From the NCBI GenBank assembly GCA_019914945.1, contig CM034105.1, forward strand, positions 1,302,001-1,366,000: 64,000 nucleotides of DNA. The letters are read 5' to 3'. Of this stretch, positions 53,768 to 64,000 are shown in pieces (positions within the stretch are counted from its first letter, which is position 1; the number at the start of each line of letters is the position of its first letter). Source of the DNA: Typha latifolia (Eukaryota > Streptophyta > Magnoliopsida > Poales > Typhaceae). Position numbers and translations under genes: made by a program. The notes under the pieces were generated by a model. The model did no database searches. It was not told the DNA's origin and saw only the letters and a list, made by a program, of their open reading frames with translations.

Positions 53768-55015
53768 GGCGATTAAGGTCGGGCTAATTGAATGATCTAG
53801 GCCTTCGCAAAAGACGGTGACGATTGTCAAGTCGTCGCAGTGTTCTCATATCGTCGCCGACTTCTAAGCTCCCGCACATCTCCAAATATAAGCACGTATA
53901 ATGATTGGTTACGTAGAAGTCGGTGGCTCTGGTTGAGCGATTAACATGGTAACAATTATGTAAACATCTTACTGCTATGAATCCACTGCTTATACTTGTT
54001 AAGACCATGAAAGAAATTATAAAATACTTAAATTATTAAAAACCTATAATTTTTATATTTTATATTTTAACAGTTTATTATCGCCCGTTTCCACTCGGTT
54101 ATTATGTATCAAGTTTGTATCCGTTCCATCAATTTTAATGGAAGTTATTCGTCTACAGACATTGATTGAGGGAGAGAGGGATTAATGCGGTGCTTTTCAA
54201 ACATGAGCATTATTCGAAGAGACCAACTTGGACAAAAAGAGTGGAAGTCCCAAAAGATGTCGAGGAAAAAAGTCACACAGTCGTACGAAGTGCCACAACA
54301 AGACATGACATGAGTACTAATTTGACTCTTGACCGGACCCCTAAGTCCTTAACTCCTCCCTAATTCTAATTGTAATCCTAATCCAATTCCATAACCTCCT
54401 CCCCCTCCTTCAAACTTTTCGACTTATAACAACATATAATTGTTTACAGTTTGACTCTTCTCATCCGTTCAATAGATTTCGTGTAGAAAAGGAGATATGC
54501 AACTTATTTTCTCCATGTTCTTCATTGTAACAACTACTAATGCATATCTACCTATGTCTATATGCATGCGAGAGAAGAAAATTCCTTCTAGAGTTTATTG
54601 GCTGTAAGGAACAAATGGTGGAGGGTGGATTAGGGAGAGGCTTCCACGCTCAAACTAATCCACAAACCTAAAATTAAACCACGGTATTCTGGCAGTGGAT
54701 GTAATAGGAGTTTATTTTTAGAACGGATCAAGCCAAAAGGGAGGAAGGGCTTCCTTGTAAGGAAGAATTACCCATTACTTGCTTAATTTCCTCAACGAAC
54801 CAAACAATCCCTAATTAATAACCCCACACTTAAAGGAACCCCAAACACAAACTCTTCTTTTATCATTAGCTAACTCATCCACTTGTACTTATAACGATTG
54901 AAAGACCCAAATTAGGATGCTTAACCTCTTTCTCCAAAATTCCAAACAGAGAGGAACAAACGAAAGCAGACAACTTGTCAAGAACTAGTTAATTGGGTTT
55001 GTTTTGGTTATACTT

Positions 55016-55059
<44 letters not shown>

Positions 55060-55320
55060 TCCCAAAGTCCAAAGCCGCCTCAAGTACAACCAGAAAGGAG
55101 AAGTTACTCCGAAACCAAGGGGCCGGAGAAAAATGGCTCTCTCGGACTTGGGAGAATTTAAGGTAATCTTCACATGGAATTCCAGGGAGAAGAAGAAAAA
55201 AAAAGAAGAATGTATGAAAACGTGGCACATCTATTTGACTTGGTTGTTTGGAATTAACGTAGTCCCCACGCATGCACCTCGTATAACTCTCTCTCTATTC
55301 ACCATTTCACCGTTCTCCAA
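53768..55320. other. Intergenic upstream region of two divergent genes
   Basis: Promoter space for the minus-strand Cys-motif gene and the plus-strand peptide gene. A CT microsatellite lies at about 55019-55053. No other gene seen. Confidence 0.55.
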
Positions 55321-55327
55321 ATATACA

Positions 55328-55335
55328 ACTATATA
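55328..55335 (+). promoter_or_regulatory. TATA box of peptide gene 1
   Basis: CTATATAAAC lies about 125 bp upstream of the ATG at 55456, leaving a CT-rich leader of about 95 bases. Confidence 0.6.
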
Positions 55336-55455
55336 AACCACCCTAACCTACTCCAAATCCTCCCCGAATTGATCGAATACCATCTCAAAGAAAGACACTA
55401 CTCTTTTCCTCTCTCTCTCTTCTCTCTCTCTCTCTCTCTATTTCATAATAGCTTC

Positions 55456-55722
55456 ATGGATTCACATAGCAAGAGAGTTACTACTCTTGTTCTCTTCTTC
55501 TCCTTTCTCTTACTTGCACCCTCTCTAGAAGCGAGGAAACTACTCGTCGGCCATGGAGAGGAGAAGAAGGTTGCAAGCATGGAAGACATTAAATTGGTGC
55601 TCAACTTGCTTCCAAAGGGATCAACTACACCACCGTCTTCTCCTGGCGAAGGTGGCCACCGTTCCGGCGCGGCTACCGAGAGGATGTTGGGGTCGGTGCC
55701 GAGCCCAGGAGTTGGCCATTAG
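55456..55722 (+). CDS. Small secreted peptide precursor, IDA/PIP-like (88 aa)
   Basis: Single exon. Residues 1-26 form a signal peptide with hydrophobic core TLVLFFSFLLLAPSLEA. A variable charged region leads to NLLPKGSTTPPSSPGEGGH (residues 50-68). Its L-P-K-G-x3-P-P-S-x-P-x3-H pattern follows the EPIP motif of IDA and IDA-LIKE abscission peptides. The protein ends RMLGSVPSPGVGH, close to the S-G-P-S-x-G-x-G-H ending of PIP/PIPL peptides, with one residue fewer. Such precursors are secreted and processed to 12-15 residue hydroxyproline peptides that bind HAESA/RLK7-type receptor kinases. The ATG follows a CT-rich leader; the in-frame upstream codons from 55369 would put a second hydrophobic stretch in front of the signal peptide and are unlikely to be used. 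Exact subfamily is uncertain. Confidence 0.72.
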   Translation: MDSHSKRVTTLVLFFSFLLLAPSLEARKLLVGHGEEKKVASMEDIKLVLNLLPKGSTTPPSSPGEGGHRSGAATERMLGSVPSPGVGH

Positions 55723-57962
55723 ATTCTCAGACTTTGCTTTTGTTCTTACAACTATTTGATTCTTTAGCTTGCTAGTAACAATTTTTTGTAGGGTGGAACC
55801 CCATAATAATTTTTCCCTTCGTTACCCATCTAATTATCTCTACCACTTTTGTCATTTAAGGTATACATATGAGAAGAATTGTACATATCCATCAAGCTTC
55901 TTTTTTTTTGTGTGTGTGTTTGGCTCCCTCCAATATCAAATTAAGTACTAATTGTAATCTCCAGTTGGACTTTGCTTGGAATATTAATTTGTCATTCTTT
56001 ATTAGTTTAATTTCCTGGCCTTATTCTAGCAATCCGGAACTCCTTGTGGGGTTCTTTTAGGCCACAATCCTTAATCTCCGCTTAGATATTATGATTAGTG
56101 AATAATCCAAAGAAGATAAAATATCTCGTGTTGCGTAGTGATTATGGTATTAGAGCTGGCAACAACAAAGAATAATTAGATAACAAATATTTAGACGTCA
56201 TGCTAACGAATAATGATGCAACGATTATATAGAATCATATAACTCAAATCTTGGATTTGGCTATGTTCACAAAGGGATCCAGATCAATTGGAGATTAGGA
56301 TGCTGAGCTGTGGACGAGTCCAGAAGATAATGATATCTAGTTAACATCCATAATCCTATTTGTCCCTAACCAAATGTTTAGGTAAACAACTAACTTAATC
56401 TTTTCCTTTAAATCAAAAGCTCTTTTCTTTTTCGTTCTTTTTTTAAAGCTAATCATAAGCTAGACAGAGGAGTTAGTCTTCTCTATAGGAGATCATATGT
56501 TCGAGTGCTCGTATCGCTATGCCTCAGTAAATAAATACTTAAGTCAAACAACACAAGTGACGAGTGAATAATAAGTAATTAATCATTTAGGCCCACCAAA
56601 TCTTTTCAATTTGAGCCCATATGAAGCCTAGATGGAGATGAGGTTGATGGCCACTCTTCTGATTTCTGAAATGGGATTTGCTGTGTAATACTTGATTACA
56701 GCTCGATCGACAGTTCAGTTTAAACCTTAACGCGTTCACAAAGGGCCCCTCTCGATGAAGAATAGACGAAAATTTAGGGTGCAAAGTGCAAAGTGGAGGT
56801 CATTGCAATCTTAGTCGATATGGCAATATGGCATGAGCTATTATCCTCTCCTCTCTCTCTTTCTAGATCTCCTGTTCATTTCTCAGTTTTGTTAGAGAAT
56901 AAGTAGGAACAACTCACTACCAAACCAGCGAGTCAAACCACAATATATATATATATATGGGCTCATGTTGACTTGTTGTATTGGAAACCCTGTTTAGTTT
57001 TAAGGCTTTTCCCAAGATTAGACAAGGAGGTTAATTCTTATCGATATATCAAAACTATGTCAACTATATTAATTTACAGTTTCTCGATACATAGCTTAGT
57101 AACTATATCAATTTCTTTTTTAATATATATATATATATATATACTGTAACAAATTCAAACTATGCGTATATAAGTGAAACATTCGTCAAATATCAAATTC
57201 AATATGACAGAAGAATCAAACTTATGACTGCTAGGATATAGTGGTACATCGTGCTTCTCGATACTTCTAATACAACTGCACTAGTGTCTGACTTATTATT
57301 AGCCATTCGTACACGGCATTGACTTTTTTGGGTGCTATCGTAGTTGACTCTTTAGAGACCCATGGATAGCCCATTTTTCTAATGGTTATATAGTCCTCAA
57401 CTACTACCAATAATCTTATAAAGCGCTTAATTAGCACCGAAAGCCTAGTTGAATTGATATGCGTCCCTAGCCTATGCTTAATGTGGGGATAAATAGTGTA
57501 AGTAAAAGATTAAACCACATGAATAAACCAAAAAACTCCGTACGTTTTAATCACTACGTACATATATATATATATATATATATGAGATTAGGATCTAGGA
57601 ATTCTTCTTCTCCTTCTTCTTTTTGACGGTGGAATGATCTCACGGCAAATTTAGGAGAATGTGGGGGCTATAACCATAAAATTGTACAATATAATTGGCT
57701 TGAAGAAGTAAAGCTCCAACATTTCTAAGTGCAGATGTGATGCTGAATGGATCACTTTGATCATTTCAGCAACATAATTGTTTGTTTGCTTTACATATAT
57801 ATACGAAACCACAAAACTCTCAGTGAGATGAGATGAAGTAAGGATTAGGCAAAAGAAAGAAAGAAAAATAAAACAAAAAACAAAGAATGAACTGATACTT
57901 GATACAACTACAAAAGAGTAGGAATATATATTACTCTAGTGCTAATGGGTGCTTGAAATCAA
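55723..57962. other. Spacer between the two convergent peptide genes
   Basis: AT-rich, with TA microsatellites near 57124-57142 and 57560-57583. Contains both 3' UTRs. No other gene seen. Confidence 0.6.
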
Positions 57963-58232
57963 TCACAGGAGGTGTCTGGTGAGGTCCAGTGCGGCATGCC
58001 CTTTTCCGCTCGGCGTCGACGGCGGCGCCCGCCCTTTGGCGAGGACATGAAAGGCCTTGAACTCTTCCACATGATCTAAAGCTGAATTCTTTGTCACCTT
58101 CAGAGCTGCTTCATTAATGGAGATTGAGCTTGGTTCCGGCCTTGCTAAGGTTAACCCAACAGCTACCATGAAGAGGAGGAAGGCTAAGAGTTTTGAGTAG
58201 AAGCCAAGAGGAGAGAAAGAAGAGTTGGCCAT
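57963..58232 (-). CDS. Small secreted peptide precursor, IDA/PIP-like (89 aa)
   Basis: Single exon on the minus strand, ATG 58232 (MANSSFSPLGFYSKLL). Residues 1-30 are a signal peptide (KLLAFLLFMVAVGLTLA). A short region with EEFKAFHVLAKG precedes APPSTPSGKGH (residues 69-79), followed by a 10-residue tail. This lines up with the first peptide gene: LAKG.A.PPSTPSGKGH against LPKG..TPPSSPGEGGH. The P-P-S-x-P core is shared with IDA-type peptides and the final G-x-G-H with PIP/CEP peptides. Two upstream in-frame ATGs (58322, 58259) exist, but the signal peptide reads best from 58232 and a TATA-like AAATATATCC lies near 58270. Function is inferred from family only. Confidence 0.68.
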   Translation of the reverse strand: MANSSFSPLGFYSKLLAFLLFMVAVGLTLARPEPSSISINEAALKVTKNSALDHVEEFKAFHVLAKGRAPPSTPSGKGHAALDLTRHLL

Positions 58233-58809
58233 ATGGAGTTTTTGAAGGAATAATGGCATGGAAGTGTAGGCCAGGATATATTTAGTTTTAAGTACGGTGG
58301 GAGATATACTAGATAAGTACAAGTCGATTGGGTGAAATTACTTTCTTGTGCTCCTTGGACCATAACATAATTGCTTAGTTAATCTGTTACCAACTAGTGA
58401 TTTTTGTCTAAAGTTGCTACAATGAATCTATTAATTCTCTTCGCTGAAACTAAAACAATGAAGGGTGTTTCTGTAATGTTGATGAGATGGAGTGACATTG
58501 TCCGGGGAGTCGGAAAGATCGTCTATATATGACTATGAGATTGGACCACGACGAACAGCTAAAAAGGGTTGGGGGGGGAGATGTGGCCGAACATTTGACT
58601 TTGGCATGGATGGTTTTGGTAGCTGGGTGACAATTTTTTTGGACATTTTCGAGGTAATGACACAAATCCACAAGTTGTTGGTTGGAAGGGTGAAAGAAAG
58701 ATGGTGAAATATCGACATATGATAAACATCAAAATTGTGATCCTTTTCTACCCAAAAACTTTAGAAACACTCTTTTTAAAGTTGTAGGTCCCTCCTATTT
58801 TTCTCTATC

Positions 58810-58900
<91 letters not shown>

Positions 58901-59411
58901 AGATATTATACTTCACGATTTATATTTTCATAAAATTTATAATTTTTACACCCTATATTTTTCTCAACTAATGGAAAAGAACTAAAAACAAAATATTCCA
59001 TCAAAAATCAAACTTATATTCACAAAAAGATAAACTAATGCATATTCCTTACGGGCCTCATTTTTTTTTAACCCTCTAAATCGAAAGTGTTAACAAAAAA
59101 TATTAAAGAACAAATTTATTTATTAATTTTTTCTCTTTTTTTTTCTTTAAAATAAGGATAAAATCTATCACGAAGAATAAACGAGAATTTCTATGTAGAA
59201 ATAAGCGTTTGAGAATAAAGAGATATTTTGGTCAGCCTGGGTTAACTTTAAAATATTTTCTGATAATATTTATACGGCTTGAAATGTGATTTTCTCTCTT
59301 TTGTGCAACTGCTCGGATGTTGCTTCACATGGATAGTGTCGTGGACATTTGGACTACTCTAAATCCCCAATCCACTTATAATGCACTAAGACTTTTGAAA
59401 CTAATGGATCA

Positions 59412-59442
<31 letters not shown>

Positions 59443-62068
59443 TATAGATATAGATATTCTTCAACGGTGGATAGATCATAGGAGGCATATCCAAACGAGA
59501 CGTAAAGGAAAGGGTGGAGAAAGAGAGGGTTGATGGTGTTAGTAAAGGTGAAGTCCAGCTTCTATGTGTAGTGTGGGGACAATATAAATTAACTCAAGTA
59601 AAGCAAGTGAAGAAGATTGAAACGAAGGGGAAAGAATAAGTGATTAAATTCCAAAGCCATCACCGACCCATCCATGTCATTCCTTTCATCTGCAAAAGAA
59701 ACATATGTTCGGCAATAATCTCGGATTTTGATTGAAATTATAAGTTACCAACTTATTATTAGACCCAAAAAAAAAAATGTTAGATGCCTAGTTTCATGGC
59801 AGTGATTACTTTCTGTCGAATTCTTTGCGGGTTTTTAGGGCCAGTTTGATTTGAACGATTCTTAAGAGTTTGGCAGCTTAATGATGGGTCGCAATCCGAT
59901 GAGATAGGTTAGAATGGAAGTGAGCGTGGACTTGGAAAATTGCAGTTCTGATAAGGGGCAAGAGGCAAGAGGGGTTTGCAATTGTTCACAAGTCATGCTG
60001 ATGTTGATGCTCAACTATGATCTCCTCTTTTGGTTTTAAAATTAATTGGATGTTGTCTACTTTAGTGCGATTATTCCTATGCCTGCTCCCAGATGAGGTT
60101 AAAATGTCTAATTCGAAAAGGATGTTTCAAAATTTATTCATCTCTTTCGATCACTGCTCTGAAAGGTCACTGCAGTGCAGTCTCAAAACAGCCGTTGCAT
60201 TCCCCAACAATAATAAGTTTTTCAGATTCCGAAACAATAATTGAGAGATAACATATACGATATTCACCAAGTTGTGCACAAGTTTCTTGCAATCGTATTC
60301 GGACAACAATATTGTGCACAAGTATGGGCTGAAAATAGTCCAGAAAGATGTCAAATGATTGTTTGAGCAATTCTGACAAAAAAAGTAAACGTACTCTGGT
60401 CTCTGTAGGAAAATCCTCAGAGATGTGTATCTCAGATTACACGACTGTGAGAAATTAAGCACACTGCAAGAGACATTACGGTAATCCATGACAATGACGA
60501 CCATGATCATATTAAGGCAAATGGCAGCAATCCCAGGCTACATGCCAAAACTAGTGGAACAGCCGATCCCACATTCACCCTAGGCTAAACCGAAAGTCAG
60601 GCACGTCCTTTCAATCTCTATCTTCCCTTTTGCTGCAAATAATTCTCCAAACTAGCATCAGCTAACCGAGCCGGCTTCGGTCGCACACTCAATTTGAAAT
60701 TATTTTTGAATTTGCCCCAGCTTGAACTGCTCATTTATTTTATTTTCAAAGCCCTAACTAGCGTCTAACAACTTCCAACGTTAGCCAGATTTTAGGGGAA
60801 CAGGAAATCACGTAGGCATAACCTTTGGTAATTAACTAGCAATTTAGGGTTAAACTTGGTTATAAGTAGTTAGCAATTCCAAATCTCAAAGTCTGAGAAC
60901 CCGAGAATAAGGTCAGGTAAATTTCAACTTTTCGGGAGCTGTTTGCTTGTTGCGGTTAAATTCCAAATCTCAAAGGTCTCAGAACCCAGAAATATTAATT
61001 ATGTTGAGCTTGTGACATCAGCTGTGGTCAAGCGTAGTTCTTGATGAACTATGTCTGCAAATAATAAGAGATCTTTAACAATTCTTGTCAAACCTACTAT
61101 CCAGCATAGTTATAATTTCCAACATAAAGAATCTCTAGAGCGAGGCTGGAAGACTGTTTGAGGCCCATCGGGCTGGGCCAAGTTTGAGGCCACCAAAAGC
61201 AGCCCACCCATCCAAAGCCTTTAGTTTGGTGAGGACGTTGTACCATCGCAACTTATTTAGACATGAGGAAATGCAACCAGTAAAACGGGGACTTTTCGAA
61301 GCAAAGTAAAGTTGTCCTTCACTTTAAATCCAATATTATATTATTATCTCTGCCGTCCTTTATAGACTTAATCACGCTTTTCACGATAACAAGAGTTTCA
61401 AATTTCAACAGCTATCCATGTCTTTTGTCCGGTAGGCAGCCTACACCGAACGATCAGCATCCAACTGACAACAAAGACTGGTCAAAGCATGGATTTAGCT
61501 CACAGGATTGGCACACTAATTCTTGAATTGGGCGAGCTAAAATCGAACAGAGAATAGCGGTCGTGACAAAGTACCCTGTCTCCCTTAAAGATGAGCAAGC
61601 TCAGAATTGAAACACAAACCACCAAGTAAATACCAATTCACAAGAAGCATACGAAAACTGACCCTTGGGCCTTGGCCTTTGGCACTTCCACACTAGCCGC
61701 GATGTCGACGGACAGGGACATGGTCTAATAATACGTATATATGTCCACATCTTCCCAGTTATACCCACCATAATATTACACCTTGAGAGCATGCCCACCC
61801 ACCTGGAAAAATTCTAATCTAATTCCTCAACTACCAGTATCCTTCTCTTTTAATCAACAAATTTTAATTATGTCTCCGTAGCCTGTCATTATATGAGTGA
61901 TGTAATGCATATGAGAGAGGGAGAGGGAAACAAAAAAACGCTCTACATATTATATTAGGATAATATATTGTACATAGCCGTTTAGAGTAATCTACGCCTA
62001 CCAAACTACTACTAACCCCTTACACACGAGCACGAGCACGAGCACCTGAAGCCCGACAAGAAACTTGA
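58233..62068. other. Intergenic region
   Basis: AT-rich. Holds a very long CT microsatellite (58812-58897), a mixed TA/GA run near 59413-59455, and a duplicated TTGTGCACAAGT word near 60273 and 60312. Open frames here (for example 60151-60510 minus) look accidental. No gene supported. Confidence 0.6.
58812..58897. repeat. (CT)n microsatellite, about 43 units
   Basis: Uninterrupted CT run of about 86 bp, the longest simple repeat in the window. Confidence 0.97.
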
Positions 62069-63445
62069 TCACGACCGTCCGCCGCGAGATGACAGGTAGA
62101 CCTTACACTGTATGACCGTTCGCCCCACCCTGAACCCCGGCACGACGGTGAACGCCACAGTGGGCCTCCCGCCGAAGTCATCGCCGCCCTCCTCTTCGAC
62201 GAGGCTCTCCATGTACACCTCCGAGTACCGGGAACCGCTCCGGACTTGGAATATGGAACCGACCGCCCCTCCTCCCTCCTCGTCCTTGGATTCGAACGCG
62301 AAGAAGAGGCAGTGGAGGATCCACACCCGCCTCGCCATCTCGGCAAACTCGGCGAACCACGGCGACTCCGGAAACCCCCTTCCGGAGCTTAACAGAGCCC
62401 TCTGCTCGAGGTTCCCAAAGAAGGACGCTTCCATTTTTGGGTGGACTAAAGACAGATACTTCGTGGTACAAAACTTCCCAAACTCCGAATCAAACAACTG
62501 CTTCGGATTTGCCGATTTCAGTAGGGTGAACTCCTCAAAAAACCTTCGTCCATCCCATTTCGATCTCTCTTCCAAAAAGGTGAGGTTGAAATCACGCCGA
62601 TGGAAGTCGGAGAACATCTTGTTGCAGACATAGGATTCGAAGGCGAATAAATGATGCCCGGGCTTTGACCTACGCGCTGCGGGATGGATAGCTGCGGCGG
62701 CGTTGTCGAGATCCCAGCCGTTAGATTCCATCTCTTTTGTCATAAGCTTAACGAAGGATCTCACCGACTTGAAAGCATACCGCAGAGCGGTGAGGAAGTG
62801 GGTCGGGTTCAGGCCTGAGAGGTGGAGATCGTCGAGAGCCGCGAGCGATCGGCCTGGGTAAAGCCGGGCCTCGACAGCTCGGTGCTGCTTCTCGGAGTGG
62901 AGGAGCTGGTCTTGGAGGGATCGAACATCAGCGTCCTTGAGCTGGAGGTCGGTTTCGAGCTTGCGAGTGGTGATTTGGTAGGTCTTGAGTAGATTCCGCT
63001 GCTCCTCGATCTGGACGGCGAGGGGGGAAGGGAGCTGGAGCTGGAGCTGGTTGTTGATGTAGGATTTCTTGAGATTGGAGAGGCGCTTGAGCTCGGCGAC
63101 GACCGCGGCGTCGGCGGATTGGATCGAGTCCGGGTCGTAGGGGGATTGGGCGAACTGGAGCTGAGCGTAGGACGCTTTAATGGCGGAGATGCTCGCGAAG
63201 AGGTTCGCAAGAAGGGAGTCCATCGCTTCTCTCTCTTTACTGAGTTGATGCTTATCGGCTTCGGGATTGAAAAAGGAGTCCAGACGGTGGTGGTCGCAGA
63301 GTTTGGTGGGGAAGTCTCCGATGTTGGCCGAGAACTTGAGCTTCTCAATGCCGTCGTCGTCGTGACGGCGAAGGCGGCGGAGCTTGGTGATGGCCTTCGC
63401 GATGGTGCCAAGGTTGGGCGGCGCCGCTGTTCTCGTGGACTCCAT
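62069..63445 (-). CDS. DUF641 protein, GRAVITROPIC IN THE LIGHT 1 (GIL1)/IRKI-like
   Basis: Single-exon gene of 458 aa on the minus strand. The N-terminal third has the DUF641 signature EAMDSLLANLFASISAIKAS followed by YAQLQFAQSPYDPDSIQSAD and LKRLSNLKKSY. A coiled coil of about 60 residues follows (IEEQRNLLKTYQ to the LLHSEKQHRAVEARL region). The C-terminal half carries the conserved GIL1/IRKI region: LTALRYAFKSVRSFVKLM, HLFAFESYVCNKMF, a KSANPKQLFD segment, HPKMEASFFGNL, and VVPGFRVGRTVIQCKVYLS at the end. Arabidopsis GIL1 is needed for light-dependent loss of negative gravitropism in hypocotyls, and IRKI binds a receptor kinase. The molecular activity is unknown. The coding region is GC-rich compared with the AT-rich flanks. 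Confidence 0.93.
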   Translation of the reverse strand: MESTRTAAPPNLGTIAKAITKLRRLRRHDDDGIEKLKFSANIGDFPTKLCDHHRLDSFFNPEADKHQLSKEREAMDSLLANLFASISAIKASYAQLQFAQSPYDPDSIQSADAAVVAELKRLSNLKKSYINNQLQLQLPSPLAVQIEEQRNLLKTYQITTRKLETDLQLKDADVRSLQDQLLHSEKQHRAVEARLYPGRSLAALDDLHLSGLNPTHFLTALRYAFKSVRSFVKLMTKEMESNGWDLDNAAAAIHPAARRSKPGHHLFAFESYVCNKMFSDFHRRDFNLTFLEERSKWDGRRFFEEFTLLKSANPKQLFDSEFGKFCTTKYLSLVHPKMEASFFGNLEQRALLSSGRGFPESPWFAEFAEMARRVWILHCLFFAFESKDEEGGGAVGSIFQVRSGSRYSEVYMESLVEEEGGDDFGGRPTVAFTVVPGFRVGRTVIQCKVYLSSRGGRS

Positions 63446-64000
63446 CTTCCTCTAAAGCAAGAAGAAGAAGAAGAACAAGAAAGAAAGAAGAAGAAGAAGA
63501 AACCGAGAGGACCGGAGGAGAGTGGTGGAGAGCTCAGACCTCCCAATATTATTCTGCCCTTCAGAAAAAAAAAAAAGAAATTTTTGAGGTGGGGAAATGG
63601 CGAAAAGAGGAAGGGGGTAGGAAATGCAGAAAGGGAGCGATGAGTAAACACGTAGTACTCTTCTTCTTCAGAAAAAAAGAAAGAAAAAAGAATAAAAGAA
63701 AGTAGACAAGTAGTACTAACGGCAATATATATATATATATATTATATATATATAAAGGTATCAATAATTTAGCTTCATATTCCCTTTAAATAAATAAAGA
63801 AATAATACGGTACTTGCTAGTAAAGTTCTTGATATATTTTTGGCGTAGAGAAATCAGGAATATGTTCTTAAAAAAAAATAAGGAATATGTTGCTGGTGTC
63901 AAACAGCTGGTAAGAAATAACAAAAGAGGGGACATTGATCTACACCGTGCTCGCTTGTCAGAGTTTATTATTAGATTTGGGTTACATGTATCAGTAGTAG
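63446..64000. other. Upstream region of the GIL1-like gene
   Basis: GAA/CTT-rich leader next to the ATG, poly-A and a TA microsatellite at about 63726-63752. No gene seen to the window end. Confidence 0.6.

Noticed and set aside
60151..60510. 119-codon minus-strand open frame
   Set aside because: No start context, domain or compositional bias; surrounded by noncoding AT-rich DNA.
62112..63651. Long open frames on both strands over the GIL1-like gene
   Set aside because: GC-rich coding sequence leaves other frames open; only the 458-residue frame shows DUF641 conservation.

Overview
This is a 64 kb piece of a plant nuclear genome. The genes have several exons with GT-AG introns, and the proteins are plant-specific: a BES1/BZR1 factor, an FT-like PEBP, a NIP aquaporin, a DUF641/GIL1 protein, and a citrate synthase with a PTS2-like peroxisomal signal. 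Ty1/copia retrotransposons are present, and GA/CT and TA microsatellites are abundant. The protein sequences look to me like a non-grass monocot, possibly a palm, but that is an impression and not a measurement.

Layout. 1-3.24 kb: 3' part of a Ty1/copia element with an almost open pol frame and a 3' LTR. 3.24-11.6 kb: AT-rich decayed DNA. It contains old, partly tandem duplications and, on the minus strand, broken coding-like stretches. 11.65-18.13 kb: a degenerate minisatellite of about 14 units, interrupted by a complete but decayed copia element (11927-16606, 208-bp LTRs, 5-bp target duplication AAATC). 18.4-19.2 kb: first exon of an unrecognised minus-strand gene whose donor site points into this repeat field. 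19.3-26.7 kb: mostly AT-rich intergenic DNA.

The right-hand two thirds is gene-rich: protein phosphatase 5 (+, 12 coding exons, about 27.95-34.21 kb); an FT-like PEBP gene (+, 4 exons, 36.78-37.64 kb); peroxisomal citrate synthase (+, 13 exons, 38.76-42.87 kb); a NIP subgroup I aquaporin (-, 5 exons, 43.90-45.44 kb); an isolated exon-like fragment (-, 47.65-47.78 kb); a BES1/BZR1 homolog (-, 2 exons, 48.09-50.07 kb); an unrecognised organelle-targeted Cys-motif protein (-, 3 exons, 51.72-53.77 kb); two small secreted peptide precursors facing each other (+ 55.46-55.72 kb; - 57.96-58.23 kb); and a single-exon DUF641/GIL1-like gene (-, 62.07-63.45 kb).

The genes do not form a pathway. They are independent eukaryotic transcription units. 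Observations most worth a second look: the FT-like protein keeps the Tyr and the 14-3-3-contact residues of a florigen but has lost the usual external-loop Trp and Gln; the two linked IDA/PIP-like peptide precursors; a clean orphan exon downstream of the BES1 homolog; the C-x25-C-x2-C-x5-C protein; the nested repeat/retrotransposon structure next to a possibly truncated gene; and long CT/GA tracts in the leaders of several unrelated genes. All exon boundaries were assigned by eye from reading frame and splice consensus.
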